Below, piece by piece: positions 52,296-60,698 of a stretch of 64,000 nucleotides of DNA. Both the position numbers and the translations under genes were made by a program. This DNA is from Bdellovibrionales bacterium Ga0074137 (GTDB lineage Bacteria; Bdellovibrionota; Bdellovibrionia; Bdellovibrionales; JAMPXM01). The DNA lies in NCBI GenBank assembly GCA_001464715.1, contig LNDT01000020.1, positions 30,418-94,417 on the forward strand, written 5' to 3'. Every line of letters starts with the position of its first letter. Position 1 is the first letter of the stretch. The notes beneath the pieces were generated by a model. The model was not told the DNA's origin. It saw only the letters and a list, made by a program, of their open reading frames with translations, and did no database searches.

Positions 52296-53156
52296 CTAGT
52301 TTCCCAGTATCAGGGCGAAAGAACCTATGCGACCGTAGCCCATTGATTCATAAAGTTTTTGTGCTGGAATGTCGGTCTCACCTGTGAACAGAATACTTTT
52401 TCTGTGTCCATGCAGATCGCGGCAGTCTTTTAACATATGGAACATGACTGCTTTCGCGAATCCTCTTTTTCGATATTGTTTTGGTGTGAAAACGCCGCCC
52501 ACTTGTCCGATTTTTTCACCGTTCGAATTGAGAGCTGTCCGCGAGATCAGTTTTTCACCATCAAACATTCCCCAGCACGTTTTGGCAGCGACCTGTGATT
52601 CGAAATTTGTCCGCTGTTGCTCGAGGCTTAGATCATCGGGCAATGAGAGTTCTGCCATGTAGGCCTTGCTAAACTCTTGCCATTGAGAAAATTCGCTAGG
52701 CTTCAGTCTGCGAACCCGCGAATCGAACTGAATCCGCGGATCTTCGGCTTTGAGATCATAGGCGTACAAAATTTCTTTTGACTCGTAGGTCGGCGAATAC
52801 GACGGGTTCCGACTTCTATAGAGTTGGTAAACGGGCTCGACAGAACTCCACTCGCCTATAAATCCACGAAGAGAAACGGGCTCTTTCGCGCATTCCACGA
52901 GAACTAAGTCTGGCTCACTCTCGGTCGAATGAATAACGAGATTTCCCCTTCGGGCAAGACTGAAGACCGACACGATCTTCCCATTTTTTCTGATAGCCTT
53001 AAAGTTCCCGCTATTCGGATGTTCCGTGAGCCTCGGTCCGAGATTGCGCATGTTGTTTATTAGAAATTGGGAACTCACCTCGTGCCGGGTGAGGTAGGAA
53101 TTTACTTCGTCTAAGTTTTGGGAGCCGACAGGCTCAACCGTTGCATCGATAGTCAC
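52296..53156 (-). CDS. GNAT acetyltransferase with N-terminal FR47-like domain
   Basis: 286 residues from a GTG at 53156; the frame runs to 53219, where an ATG-ATG would overlap the upstream gene by 47 bp. The N-terminal half (LDEVNSYLTRHEVSSQFLINN, SVFSLARRGNLVIHS) is like the domain preceding many bacterial GNATs, and the C-terminal half has motif A GVFTPKQYRKRGFAKAVM (loop RKRGFA) and motif B AQKLYESMGYG. Substrate unknown. It lies next to the DUF5519 gene, which overlaps or abuts it depending on the start. Confidence 0.85.
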   Translation of the reverse strand: MTIDATVEPVGSQNLDEVNSYLTRHEVSSQFLINNMRNLGPRLTEHPNSGNFKAIRKNGKIVSVFSLARRGNLVIHSTESEPDLVLVECAKEPVSLRGFIGEWSSVEPVYQLYRSRNPSYSPTYESKEILYAYDLKAEDPRIQFDSRVRRLKPSEFSQWQEFSKAYMAELSLPDDLSLEQQRTNFESQVAAKTCWGMFDGEKLISRTALNSNGEKIGQVGGVFTPKQYRKRGFAKAVMFHMLKDCRDLHGHRKSILFTGETDIPAQKLYESMGYGRIGSFALILGN

Positions 53157-53172
53157 CTGAGACCAACGTTCA

Positions 53173-53487
53173 CTAGTATTGCTCCAGGGCCAGCTTGAAA
53201 AGTCTGACGGCCTCATCAACTTCGTTTGATTTGTGAAATCGGATCTCGATCCATTCGGAGCTGGGAGATCGGTGTTTGTGGATCTTAGAGTCCGTCTGAT
53301 GACTTAGACCTTCTTTGCGAATCACTTTACGGGTGAGACGAACGTCGATCTCGTTGTCGTTATGGAAATGAGCGATTTCTTTTCCCTTATAAAAAATCGC
53401 CGAGCCGCCTGCCACCTTCGAGGGCCGGTCTTCCAGCCCCGGAAATCGCTCCAGCTTCTCTATCAGTTCTTTTCGCAACTTAGCCAT
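53173..53487 (-). CDS. DUF5519 family (luciferase-fold domain) protein
   Basis: 104 residues. Distinctive features: SAIFYKGKEIAHFHNDNEIDVRLTRKVIRKE and SSEWIEIRFHKSNEVDEAVRLF. The H-F-H-x-D-x-EIDVRL sequence is the signature of the DUF5519/luciferase-domain family, which is unknown in function. The ATG at 53487 is the first in frame. It is divergent from the RadD-like helicase gene at 53560. Confidence 0.82.
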   Translation of the reverse strand: MAKLRKELIEKLERFPGLEDRPSKVAGGSAIFYKGKEIAHFHNDNEIDVRLTRKVIRKEGLSHQTDSKIHKHRSPSSEWIEIRFHKSNEVDEAVRLFKLALEQY

Positions 53488-53559
53488 AGATTCCTAATAC
53501 CAAAACTGGTCGGCCAATCAATAGGCAGTGGGCTCAGAATCGTGGTATTTCTGAAAGCC

Positions 53560-54768
53560 ATGTACAAGCTTCGGGATTATCAGCGGCAGGCCGTTAAAAA
53601 CACGGTGGAGCTTTTCAAAAAGGATCGCTCGCCGGCCGTTATCGTCCTTCCGACGGGGGCCGGGAAAAGCCTCGTGATTGCCGAGCTTGCGCGGATCGCG
53701 CGCGGCCGCGTTCTGGTTTTGGCGCACGTCAAAGAACTCGTCGAACAAAACCACGCGAAATACCGAAGCTACGGTCTTGAGGCCGGAATTTATTCGGCGG
53801 GCCTTGGGCAAAAGGATCACGATCAGAAAGTGATCTTTGGCAGCATTCAGTCGGTCGCACGCGCCGCGGATGATTTTTTCGATAATTTTTCGCTTCTGGT
53901 GATCGACGAGTGCCACCGCGTGGCCGAGGAAGGATCGACTCAATACCAAGAAGTGATTGCGAAGCTTCGCGACAAGAGCCCCGAGCTTTGTATTTTGGGT
54001 CTCACAGCAACACCCTACCGCCTGGGTCTTGGCTGGATTTACGAAATTTCGTTTTCAAATGAAGTGAAGTCTCGAAAGAAACGATTCTTTAAAAAATGTG
54101 TTTTCGAGCTTCCGCTGGCGTACATGATCAAAAACCAGTTTTTGACGGTGCCGGTAAAGATCGACATTCCCGTCACTTGCTATGATTTTTCAGAGCTGAC
54201 CGAGAGCGATCGACCCTACACGGAAAACGAAATCGAAACCATTTTGAAGGGTCAGAAGCGACTGACTCCGCTCATCATTCGAAACATCATCGACATTGCA
54301 GATACGTACGACCGAAAGGGCGTGATGATCTTTAGTGCCAGCGTCAGTCACGCCAAAGAGATCATGTCGTATTTGCCAGACGGCGATGCGCGTCTCATCT
54401 TGGGCGACACCGATCACACTGAAAGAGATCAAATCATCGCTGACTTCAAACAAAAGAAATTTAAGTACTTGGTGAACGTTTCCGTTCTTACGACGGGTTT
54501 TGACGCTCCCCACGTCGACGTGATTGCGATCCTGCGCCCGACCGAATCGAACGCTCTTTACCAGCAGATCGTGGGCCGCGGACTTCGTTTGAGTGACGAC
54601 AAAAAAGATTGCTACATCTTGGACTACACCGGCGTCGACCACGATATCTACACTCCTGAAATTGACGAAAAGCGCCCGGCAAAAGATACGGTTCCCGTTT
54701 TGGTCCACTGCCCCGTCTGTGAATTTGAAAATAGTTTTTGGGGCTATGCGACGAGGCCTCACCCGTGA
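53560..54768 (+). CDS. radD: DEAD/DEAH helicase RadD (YejH)-like, N-terminal part, frameshifted
   Basis: Residues 1-402 from the ATG at 53560. Motif I PTGAGKS, motif II VIDECHR, motif III LTATPYR, motif VI QQIVGRGLRL; then the start of the zinc region CPVCEFENSFWG. After that the frame goes to YATRPHP and stops, whereas the frame starting at 54746 continues the family sequence. RadD is a RecQ-like repair helicase that binds RecA and acts on stalled forks. The frame change lies at a run of four G (54740-54743) and is a single-base indel in a homopolymer. Either a real mutation or a sequencing error. Confidence 0.83.
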   Translation: MYKLRDYQRQAVKNTVELFKKDRSPAVIVLPTGAGKSLVIAELARIARGRVLVLAHVKELVEQNHAKYRSYGLEAGIYSAGLGQKDHDQKVIFGSIQSVARAADDFFDNFSLLVIDECHRVAEEGSTQYQEVIAKLRDKSPELCILGLTATPYRLGLGWIYEISFSNEVKSRKKRFFKKCVFELPLAYMIKNQFLTVPVKIDIPVTCYDFSELTESDRPYTENEIETILKGQKRLTPLIIRNIIDIADTYDRKGVMIFSASVSHAKEIMSYLPDGDARLILGDTDHTERDQIIADFKQKKFKYLVNVSVLTTGFDAPHVDVIAILRPTESNALYQQIVGRGLRLSDDKKDCYILDYTGVDHDIYTPEIDEKRPAKDTVPVLVHCPVCEFENSFWGYATRPHP

Positions 54769-55255
54769 TCCCCACACGTTTGAAATCACAGCCTGTACGT
54801 TTCGTTTCAGGTCCAAGATCTGCCATGCGTGTGGAAGTGAAAACGACATCACGGCGCGCGCCTGTGAAAACTGTAAAGCCGTCTTGATCGACGCCGACGC
54901 GAAATTGAAACAGGCCAAGCTTTCAAATTTCGCGCACGTGATGACTCCGGACCGAATCACGCTGGAAGAACATGCCGATAAAAACGGGAATCCCTACTTG
55001 GAGATTCGCTACTACGACCTTGATTCGAAGTACCTGAGCGAGGCTTACTTTTTCAACAACCCCTCTTCGATCAAACGTTTCAATATCAACTTTCTGCGAT
55101 CTCACTTACGACGACCCGAGCTTGCGATTGAACTGACATCGCCCACCGAAGCCGTGAAATACCAAGCGCTGTACCGAATGCCGGCCTTCCTCATTGCGAG
55201 GAAACAGGACAAGTTCTGGAAGATCACAGAAAAGGTTTTCGCCGAGGAGCTTTAG
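54746..55255 (+). CDS. radD: RadD-like C-terminal zinc-binding part (separate frame)
   Basis: 169 residues from the ATG at 54746, in the frame after the indel. It continues the family: HTFEITACTFRFRSKICHACG, then ENDITARACENCKAVLIDAD, giving the zinc-binding CHAC and CENC pairs typical of RadD, and ending FWKITEKVFAEEL as in the E. coli protein (KVF then end). An internal ATG here could allow separate translation. With the first part it totals about 565 codons, close to the 586 residues of E. coli RadD. Confidence 0.8.
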   Translation: MRRGLTRDPHTFEITACTFRFRSKICHACGSENDITARACENCKAVLIDADAKLKQAKLSNFAHVMTPDRITLEEHADKNGNPYLEIRYYDLDSKYLSEAYFFNNPSSIKRFNINFLRSHLRRPELAIELTSPTEAVKYQALYRMPAFLIARKQDKFWKITEKVFAEEL

Positions 55256-55360
55256 ATTAGCACCTAAACTACTGAATAAATTAATAGACACTTGTGGTGA
55301 ATTGACACCATCGACGAAGCCCTGTTGTCCCGGCTCGCTTCGGGGAATAAGTGTTCGCAC

Positions 55361-56107
55361 ATGCTTACATCAAGACTCATTGCGCTCGCCGTGGCTTCAA
55401 CGACCCTCTTTCTCGCAAACCCGGCCTCGGCCAGCATTGTCGGTCAAATCGGCCGGATGCAGGTGGACCTAACGGCCTCCGAAACCTTTCGAGTTTTTGG
55501 CCAGGTCGATGAGTTTTGCTCAGGAACAATGATTGGACCACGTCTTGTCCTGACGGCCGGTCACTGCGTTTACGATCTCGAAACAAGATCAGCCATGAAT
55601 CCCAGATACTTTAGCCCCGGTCGAAATCCGCTGCTTTCTCCCTACGGTCAGATCGCAATTACGGCGATCCACGTCGATCAAGCGTATATCGATGGCAACA
55701 CAGACCGAGACGTCGCCGTTTTGGTTTTGAAGACTCCGGTCGGAATCCGGACTGGATGGCTTGAGATTGCTTGGGATCTCAGTGTCCTCTCGCCTCATCG
55801 CTCGGCGTTGGGTGGCTGGAGCGGACCCGGAACTATCACCGGCTACCCGGGTGATAAAGAGAAGAACACGATGTGGCTCGTCGCTTGCGATTTCTATGTT
55901 GCTCCGCAAATTCCCTACCGACCTCAATACACGTGCGACACTTTCGGCGGTATGAGCGGCAGCAGCTTGGTCGTCGGAGGCCCCGGCGGAAAATCAATGA
56001 TCATTGGCGTTCACACCACAGGTCGAGGGACCTTCAACTCGGGATCTGTACTAACTCACGAGAACAAGACCTTTGTTCAACAAGTGATGCAGCTTTACCC
56101 GCTTTAG
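55361..56107 (+). CDS. Secreted trypsin-like serine protease
   Basis: 248 residues from the ATG at 55361; the ORF to 55325 has 12 extra residues. Signal peptide 1-25 (ending ASAS). Catalytic triad: His in LTAGHCVYD (about 68), Asp in TDRDVAVLVL, and Ser in GGMSGSSL. Glutamyl endopeptidase/V8-like type by its opening FCSGTMIGPRLVLTAGHC. It is exported and likely degrades outside proteins. Convergent with the peroxiredoxin-like gene. Confidence 0.9.
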   Translation: MLTSRLIALAVASTTLFLANPASASIVGQIGRMQVDLTASETFRVFGQVDEFCSGTMIGPRLVLTAGHCVYDLETRSAMNPRYFSPGRNPLLSPYGQIAITAIHVDQAYIDGNTDRDVAVLVLKTPVGIRTGWLEIAWDLSVLSPHRSALGGWSGPGTITGYPGDKEKNTMWLVACDFYVAPQIPYRPQYTCDTFGGMSGSSLVVGGPGGKSMIIGVHTTGRGTFNSGSVLTHENKTFVQQVMQLYPL

Positions 56108-56138
56108 TCTTCAGGAAGATGAGCCCTCCTCCATTTAA

Positions 56139-56708
56139 TTAGCTATTCAGAGTCGCATCGCTCTCGAACTGCAGGATGTCGTCGATCTCTGGAAAATCTC
56201 CCAGGGTTTCGCTGGTGAAATGATAAAGCACTTTAGCTTGCGGATTTATCACCATAACTCCACCAAGCTGCCAATGAGTGCCGGCTTCCTTGGTGTAAGC
56301 TGTTTGCTTGTGCCCATCGGCGACAAGTTTGATAGCGTTGACCACGGACCCTGGGTGCACCACATAAAAAAAACCTTTTTTGAATCCGGCGGCGCGAAAA
56401 ATCTGCAGCGTGGGGTCAGTCACTATCAGTGAATCTTCAAGACCGAGATCTTTTTTGAAGGCCTCGATGAAACTGGGTTGACCATTTCCAATGAAAATAA
56501 CTTTGCCGTTGGAGCCTTCGAAGCGACTTCGACTGTCCCATATTTGCTTCGCATGCGCGCGACACGCAATGCATGCGAAGTGACGTAGAAATATGAGGAC
56601 CGCCGTGTTGTTCTTCCACACCTGACCAAGACGCATCTTTTCGCCGGTTTCAGTGCTGACCCAAGACGTCGCAAGATGTACCATATCGATCGAATCTAAT
56701 TCACCCAT
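56139..56708 (-). CDS. Peroxiredoxin-like family protein (AhpC/TSA_2, PRXL2-type)
   Basis: 189 residues from the ATG at 56708 with AAGG at 5 nt; longer frames start at 56762 and 56780. Features: VLIFLRHFACIACRAHA carries the CxxC site, then VIFIGNGQPSFI, IFRAAGFKKGFFYV and HWQLGGVMVINP. Same family as 30660-31247; both retain CxxC and the RAAGFKKGF element, so they are paralogues within 26 kb. The family is thought to reduce peroxides or prostaglandin endoperoxide-type substrates. Confidence 0.84.
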   Translation of the reverse strand: MGELDSIDMVHLATSWVSTETGEKMRLGQVWKNNTAVLIFLRHFACIACRAHAKQIWDSRSRFEGSNGKVIFIGNGQPSFIEAFKKDLGLEDSLIVTDPTLQIFRAAGFKKGFFYVVHPGSVVNAIKLVADGHKQTAYTKEAGTHWQLGGVMVINPQAKVLYHFTSETLGDFPEIDDILQFESDATLNS

Positions 56709-56804
56709 AGTGACCTTCGATTGTGGGCCGGGTTCTAGAAAAATCCAATGATAACTTCGCATCGGGACGTTCAGCAACACTCGACGTAAGTGCGGGCTGG
56801 CGCC

Positions 56805-57881
56805 CTACTTCTCCATATAGCTACTCACATTGTTTCCGCCATAAACCATCTTGCGAATTTCTGGTGTCGCTAGAGTGTCTGCAAAGGCCAACTCTCTGGC
56901 GCTGACCTGATCAAGTAAGTTTCTATTTTCGGGAGTTAGAATCACATCGAAAGAAGTTAAATTGTCTCTGAGTTGAGGAACTGTATTCGCCCCGATAAGC
57001 GTTGATGAAACACCAGGCCGCCCCATCAACCATGCAAGCGCGGCTTGTGAAGCTGTACATTCTTGATCTTTCGAAACTTGCTTAAGTGCATTCAAGATGA
57101 GCCAGTTTCGATCCGAAAACTTACTGTTACCGAACGGATTTGCTCCACTCAGGCGTCCTGAATTTGAAGTGTCCTCTTGTCTATATTTTCCAGTCAAAAA
57201 GCCGCCCGCTAGCGGACTCCAAGGCACAATTCCCATTCCCGCCTCCATTGCCATCGGTACATGTTCACGCTCGATATCGCGAGCAACAAGCGAGTACTCA
57301 AACTGAATAGCAATCGGTTGAGATCGACGCCGCTCGTTCGAAATCGTCGCAGCTTTCATCGCAAGCCATGCCGGCATGTCGGAAAGTGCGTAGTATCGAA
57401 TCTTTCCGCTTGTCACCAAATCTTGGAGGGTCCGGATAATCTCCTCTACGGGAGTGACACCATCCCAGATATGCATCCAATAGAGATCGATGTAATCAGT
57501 TTTTAAACGCTTGAGCGATGCCTCCAAAGCACGGTGAATATTCTTTGCGCCCGAACCACCCGCGTTTGGATTTCCGACTGAATGATTGGCGCTCAGCGGA
57601 CTTGAAGATCCATTAAAGGCAAATTTTGTACTCAATACGACTTGATCGCGCAGGCTCATGTCACGAACAAACTCGCCCGTCATTTCTTCGCTCGCTCCCA
57701 GCGAATAAATGTCCGCGGTGTCGACAAAGTTTCCGCCGCTTTCAATGTAGGTTTTGAAAATATCGCGCGCTATGGATTTCTCAACACCCCACGGCTTGGT
57801 ACCAAAAGTCATCGTGCCCAAGGCCATTGGACTGACGATAAGGCCCGACCGTCCCAAAGACCGGTAGTGAGTCAGAGACAT
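56805..57881 (-). CDS. Aldo/keto reductase
   Basis: 358 residues. TIM-barrel aldo-keto reductase with the catalytic tetrad: Asp in FVDTADIYS (D and Y), Lys in VLSTKF, His in YWMHIWD. NADPH pocket at the C-terminus (PLAGGFLTGKY, STLIGANTVPQLRDN). Closest in motif to the YeaE/YhdN-type general stress group. It is divergent from a TetR gene, with two palindromes between, so it is the likely regulatory target. Substrates are carbonyls. Confidence 0.92.
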   Translation of the reverse strand: MSLTHYRSLGRSGLIVSPMALGTMTFGTKPWGVEKSIARDIFKTYIESGGNFVDTADIYSLGASEEMTGEFVRDMSLRDQVVLSTKFAFNGSSSPLSANHSVGNPNAGGSGAKNIHRALEASLKRLKTDYIDLYWMHIWDGVTPVEEIIRTLQDLVTSGKIRYYALSDMPAWLAMKAATISNERRRSQPIAIQFEYSLVARDIEREHVPMAMEAGMGIVPWSPLAGGFLTGKYRQEDTSNSGRLSGANPFGNSKFSDRNWLILNALKQVSKDQECTASQAALAWLMGRPGVSSTLIGANTVPQLRDNLTSFDVILTPENRNLLDQVSARELAFADTLATPEIRKMVYGGNNVSSYMEK

Positions 57882-57896
57882 TTCATTTACCTCGTT

Positions 57897-57914
57897 TTGT
57901 AGTGATCATTACAA
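57897..57914. promoter_or_regulatory. Operator-like palindrome 1 (TetR/AKR)
   Basis: TTGTAGTGATCATTACAA is an 18-bp near-perfect palindrome centred on TGATCA, 16 bp upstream of the aldo-keto reductase start. It shares TAGTGATC(A/G)TTA with palindrome 2 at 57952-57967. Two such copies in the intergenic region of a TetR-type regulator and an enzyme is the usual arrangement for self-repression. Confidence 0.55.
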
Positions 57915-57951
57915 TAATATTGAACGGCTTGCGTTTGGCCGTCAACTGTTT

Positions 57952-57967
57952 TATAGTGATCGTTATG
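57952..57967. promoter_or_regulatory. Operator-like palindrome 2, overlapping the TetR start codon
   Basis: TATAGTGATCGTTATG is related to palindrome 1 and overlaps the TetR-family start codon at 57965. Binding of the regulator here would block its own initiation of transcription or translation. Supported by repeat and position only. Confidence 0.5.
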
Positions 57968-58573
57968 AAACAAGACGAAACCAAGTCTGCAAAGATTGGA
58001 CGCCCTCGTGATTACGACGAAGATGAGGCCCTAAACAAGGCGATGCTCGTGTTCTGGAAGTATGGCTTTGAGACAACATCGATGTCGCTTCTTTCAAAAG
58101 TGATGAAAATGAATGCGCCCAGCATCTACTCTGCCTTCGGCGACAAAAAGTCTCTGTTTCTGAAAAGTCTGAATCTGTATGTTGGAGATCTTAAGGAAAT
58201 CGAAACTTTGATCAATGAGGCCCCGTCTGCGTTCGAAGCTGTGGAGGAGATGCTCAAACAATCTGCCATTCGCTTTACGGGAAAAGATACGCCAAGAGGC
58301 TGTATGCTTGCGAGCGCCGTCGCCAGCTGCTCTCAGGAAAGTGCGGATGTGCAAGGCGCGGCCGCGACGATAAGATCAAAAATTGAAACAGCACTTAAAC
58401 ACAGAATCGAAAGCGATATCAACGATCAGATTTTGCCGAAGAAATTCTCGGCTGATGGCTTAGCCGCACACGCGATTACTACGATCCAGGGAATGTCGGT
58501 TCTTGCGCGCGATGGAGCCTCAAGAAAGAAACTGCTGTTAATCGCAGAGACTTCTATGTTGGCCTGGAACTAA
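57965..58573 (+). CDS. TetR/AcrR-family transcriptional regulator
   Basis: 202 residues from the ATG at 57965; the upstream frame to 57902 includes the palindromes and is not coding. The HTH domain reads IGRPRDYDEDEALNKAMLVFWKYGFETTSMSLLSKVMKMNAPSIYSAFGDKKSLFLKSL, typical of TetR with FGDKKSLF in the recognition end. The ligand domain contains PRGCMLASAVASC, often near a cofactor or Cys-based sensing site in electrophile sensors of this subfamily. It most likely controls the aldo-keto reductase and itself. Confidence 0.9.
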   Translation: MKQDETKSAKIGRPRDYDEDEALNKAMLVFWKYGFETTSMSLLSKVMKMNAPSIYSAFGDKKSLFLKSLNLYVGDLKEIETLINEAPSAFEAVEEMLKQSAIRFTGKDTPRGCMLASAVASCSQESADVQGAAATIRSKIETALKHRIESDINDQILPKKFSADGLAAHAITTIQGMSVLARDGASRKKLLLIAETSMLAWN

Positions 58574-58578
58574 CTAAT

Positions 58579-58824
58579 TTAGACTCTACTTTTAAATAAG
58601 AGCCGGTAAAGGAACAATAGGAACATTGCGCCGATGACGGCAGAGATGAATCCTGCGCCCTCGCCGACGGCATAAATTCCTAGGGCGCCTCCGGCCCAGT
58701 TAGCAAATGCCGCACCCGCAATTCCGAGAAGGCACGTGATAATGATCCCGCCTGGGTCTCGACCCGGCATGAAGAACTTTGCGACGATCCCTACGACAAG
58801 ACCGATGATTATTGCCCAAATCAT
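58579..58824 (-). CDS. GlsB/YeaQ/YmgE family stress-response membrane protein
   Basis: 81 residues, three hydrophobic segments. It starts MIWAIIIGLVVGIVAKFFMPG and contains RDPGGIIITCLLGIAGA, the signature of the transglycosylase-associated (GlsB/YeaQ) family. Function: membrane protein induced under general stress; mechanism unknown. It lies 5 bp downstream of the small secreted protein gene at 58830-59120, so the two are probably co-transcribed. Confidence 0.92.
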   Translation of the reverse strand: MIWAIIIGLVVGIVAKFFMPGRDPGGIIITCLLGIAGAAFANWAGGALGIYAVGEGAGFISAVIGAMFLLFLYRLLFKSRV

Positions 58825-58829
58825 TTCGC

Positions 58830-59120
58830 CTACTTCTTATCTGAATCGACGTTGTTTTTTACTTCAGTCGCTTTATCAACCACAGTGTCTTTAGTTTCGA
58901 CCGCGCGGTTCTTCATTTCTTTCGCGAGGCAGCTGACCTTGCTATCGCCCGTGAGCTTTCCACAAAGCCCCTCTTCGACGCGGTTTGCGCCCTTCTTTAC
59001 GGCGCGCTTGACGTCTTTTCCAACGACAGCCGCTTTTTCGCCCACTGTTTCTTCAGCGTGAGCTGCGAGTCCAATACCGACAACACCTAGAAATGCGAAA
59101 ATGGTGATCAATGATTTCAT
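58830..59120 (-). CDS. Small secreted protein, lysine-rich
   Basis: 96 residues. Signal peptide 1-21 (ending AHAE), then a charged helical protein with a Cys pair (EEGLCGKLTGDSKVSCLA) likely in a disulfide, and a Lys/Val/Asp-rich C-terminus (KDTVVDKATEVKNNVD). No family recognised. Forms a pair with the GlsB-like gene. TGAGGGAGTG precedes the ATG. Confidence 0.68.
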   Translation of the reverse strand: MKSLITIFAFLGVVGIGLAAHAEETVGEKAAVVGKDVKRAVKKGANRVEEGLCGKLTGDSKVSCLAKEMKNRAVETKDTVVDKATEVKNNVDSDKK

Positions 59121-59278
59121 ATAGCTTCACTCCCTCAAAATACGCTCACTACGAGCGCAAGATTATTGAAGTCGTTAGCTTTGTCACAGAGTGCAGCTGA
59201 TCCCAAACAAATGTTTGGTTATGACAGGTCGGCCCAATGCGGAAGAAATCTCGGCCGCCTGGTCAATTCAAGCGACGC

Positions 59279-60433
59279 CTACTGCTTTTTGAAAATCAAG
59301 ACGCGATTATTGGACGTATCGGCCACAAAAAGATTTGATCCGCTCAAGGTGACTCCTTCAGCGCTACTAAACTTTGTCGCACTCAAGCCCGTCGTCGCTG
59401 TCGTGAAGTCGCTTTGTCCGAAGACAAGATCCGCATTTTGCTTATTGGCCGTCGGCCACGCGTTCCAATAGAGAACGCGGTTGTTGCCGCTGTCAGCGAT
59501 AACAAGTGCGGTACCATTAGATGTAACACCCACCGGATTCGCCAATGAACTGGCACTGATGCCACCGTTGTTTGAGCTATTTGTTGCCAGCGACGACTGC
59601 CCTAGGATGACATCAGGTGCGGTGTTGTTCACGGTCGGCCACGAATTCCAAAAGAGGCAGCGGTGACCGTTCTTTTCACAAACCGCGATCTTTGTGCCGT
59701 CCGTCCAAACTCCTGCGGGGGAAGTCATCGTAGAAGCACTGCTCGCGCTGCTGGTCATGTTCGCTTGGCCAAGCACCACGTCAGCCGCAGCGCCACTCGA
59801 AGACGGAATCGAATTGTACAAAAGCACGCGATTGAAACTTCCATCGGCAATTACGATTTTGCCGCTAGCCACAGAAACGCCTTGGGGAAATCGCAGAGTG
59901 GTGGAAGAAACGCCGCCACCTGGATCCGCGCCCAGAGCATTTGTCGTTTGACCAATGGCGACGGCCGCCGCCGCGTTTGTTGCGGTCGAGTTGTAGATGG
60001 TGACGCGATGGTTTCCCCAGTCGGCAATAAAGAGCTGGCTTCCATAGCTCGCCACATCGTTGGGATTCGAAAGAGCCGTCGTCGACGTTCCGGTCGAAGC
60101 ATCGGTGAATGCCGCGTGGCCAAGCACAGAATCGGCGGTTGCTCCATTGGCGGTAGGAACCGCATTGAAGACAATCACGCGACTGTTGTTGCGCTCGCTG
60201 ACGCTCAATGCGCCACCAGAAGATATCGCAACTCTTCCCGGCACGTTCATTGTCGTCTCACTAACATCGCTCGTGTTGGCCGTCATCGACGTTTGACCGA
60301 TCACCAACGAGGCCGCTTGGCCCGTGGTGAAGACCAACGGAGTCGACGTTGCTGGCGTAGAATTCTCCTCATCGCCGCAGGACATTTGAAGTGAAGCCAA
60401 AACCAAAGAAGCGACCAACACACCTAATTTCAC
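59279..60433 (-). CDS. NHL-repeat beta-propeller lipoprotein
   Basis: 384 residues from a GTG at 60433 with GAGGG at 6 nt. Signal peptide ends at a cysteine (LQMSC; lipobox not canonical). The rest is five to six blades, each with a VxI.GQ.....(S/T)..(L/M)..P.G and NRVLxYN element, such as VIGQTSMTANTSD, GNHRVTIYN, SFNRVLLYN and NNRVLYWN. NHL propellers bind proteins or glycans. It may be a surface scaffold. No enzyme motif. Confidence 0.88.
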   Translation of the reverse strand: MKLGVLVASLVLASLQMSCGDEENSTPATSTPLVFTTGQAASLVIGQTSMTANTSDVSETTMNVPGRVAISSGGALSVSERNNSRVIVFNAVPTANGATADSVLGHAAFTDASTGTSTTALSNPNDVASYGSQLFIADWGNHRVTIYNSTATNAAAAVAIGQTTNALGADPGGGVSSTTLRFPQGVSVASGKIVIADGSFNRVLLYNSIPSSSGAAADVVLGQANMTSSASSASTMTSPAGVWTDGTKIAVCEKNGHRCLFWNSWPTVNNTAPDVILGQSSLATNSSNNGGISASSLANPVGVTSNGTALVIADSGNNRVLYWNAWPTANKQNADLVFGQSDFTTATTGLSATKFSSAEGVTLSGSNLFVADTSNNRVLIFKKQ

Positions 60434-60698
60434 ATTAAAACCCTCATGAATTGTTGAGCTCACATGGTGGAGAGTCGCCGATCGCAAAGACAGAAAATCA
60501 TCGGGTTCCAATGAAAGCGCGACCATTGTCCCGCGCCTGCGAGTCGGCGTAGCTTAAGATTCCGCCAAGGTCTTACTTTTGGATTTCATCGGCCGTTTGA
60601 AAAAATATACATTGGACGTCTGAGTTTGCTATCGCCCCATCAATAAGCTATTCCGGCTCCTAGCTGGGGGCGGCGATTTTAAAATTGCTGATGTCTAT

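Noticed and set aside
54190..54960. Minus-strand ORF of 256 residues
   Set aside because: Antisense to the RadD-like helicase; no recognisable feature.
59203..59218. Palindrome CCAAAC-AAAT-GTTTGG
   Set aside because: Only 6-bp arms and no T-tract; expected by chance at this scale.
59663..60394. Plus-strand ORF of 243 residues
   Set aside because: Antisense to the NHL-repeat lipoprotein; Arg-rich shadow.
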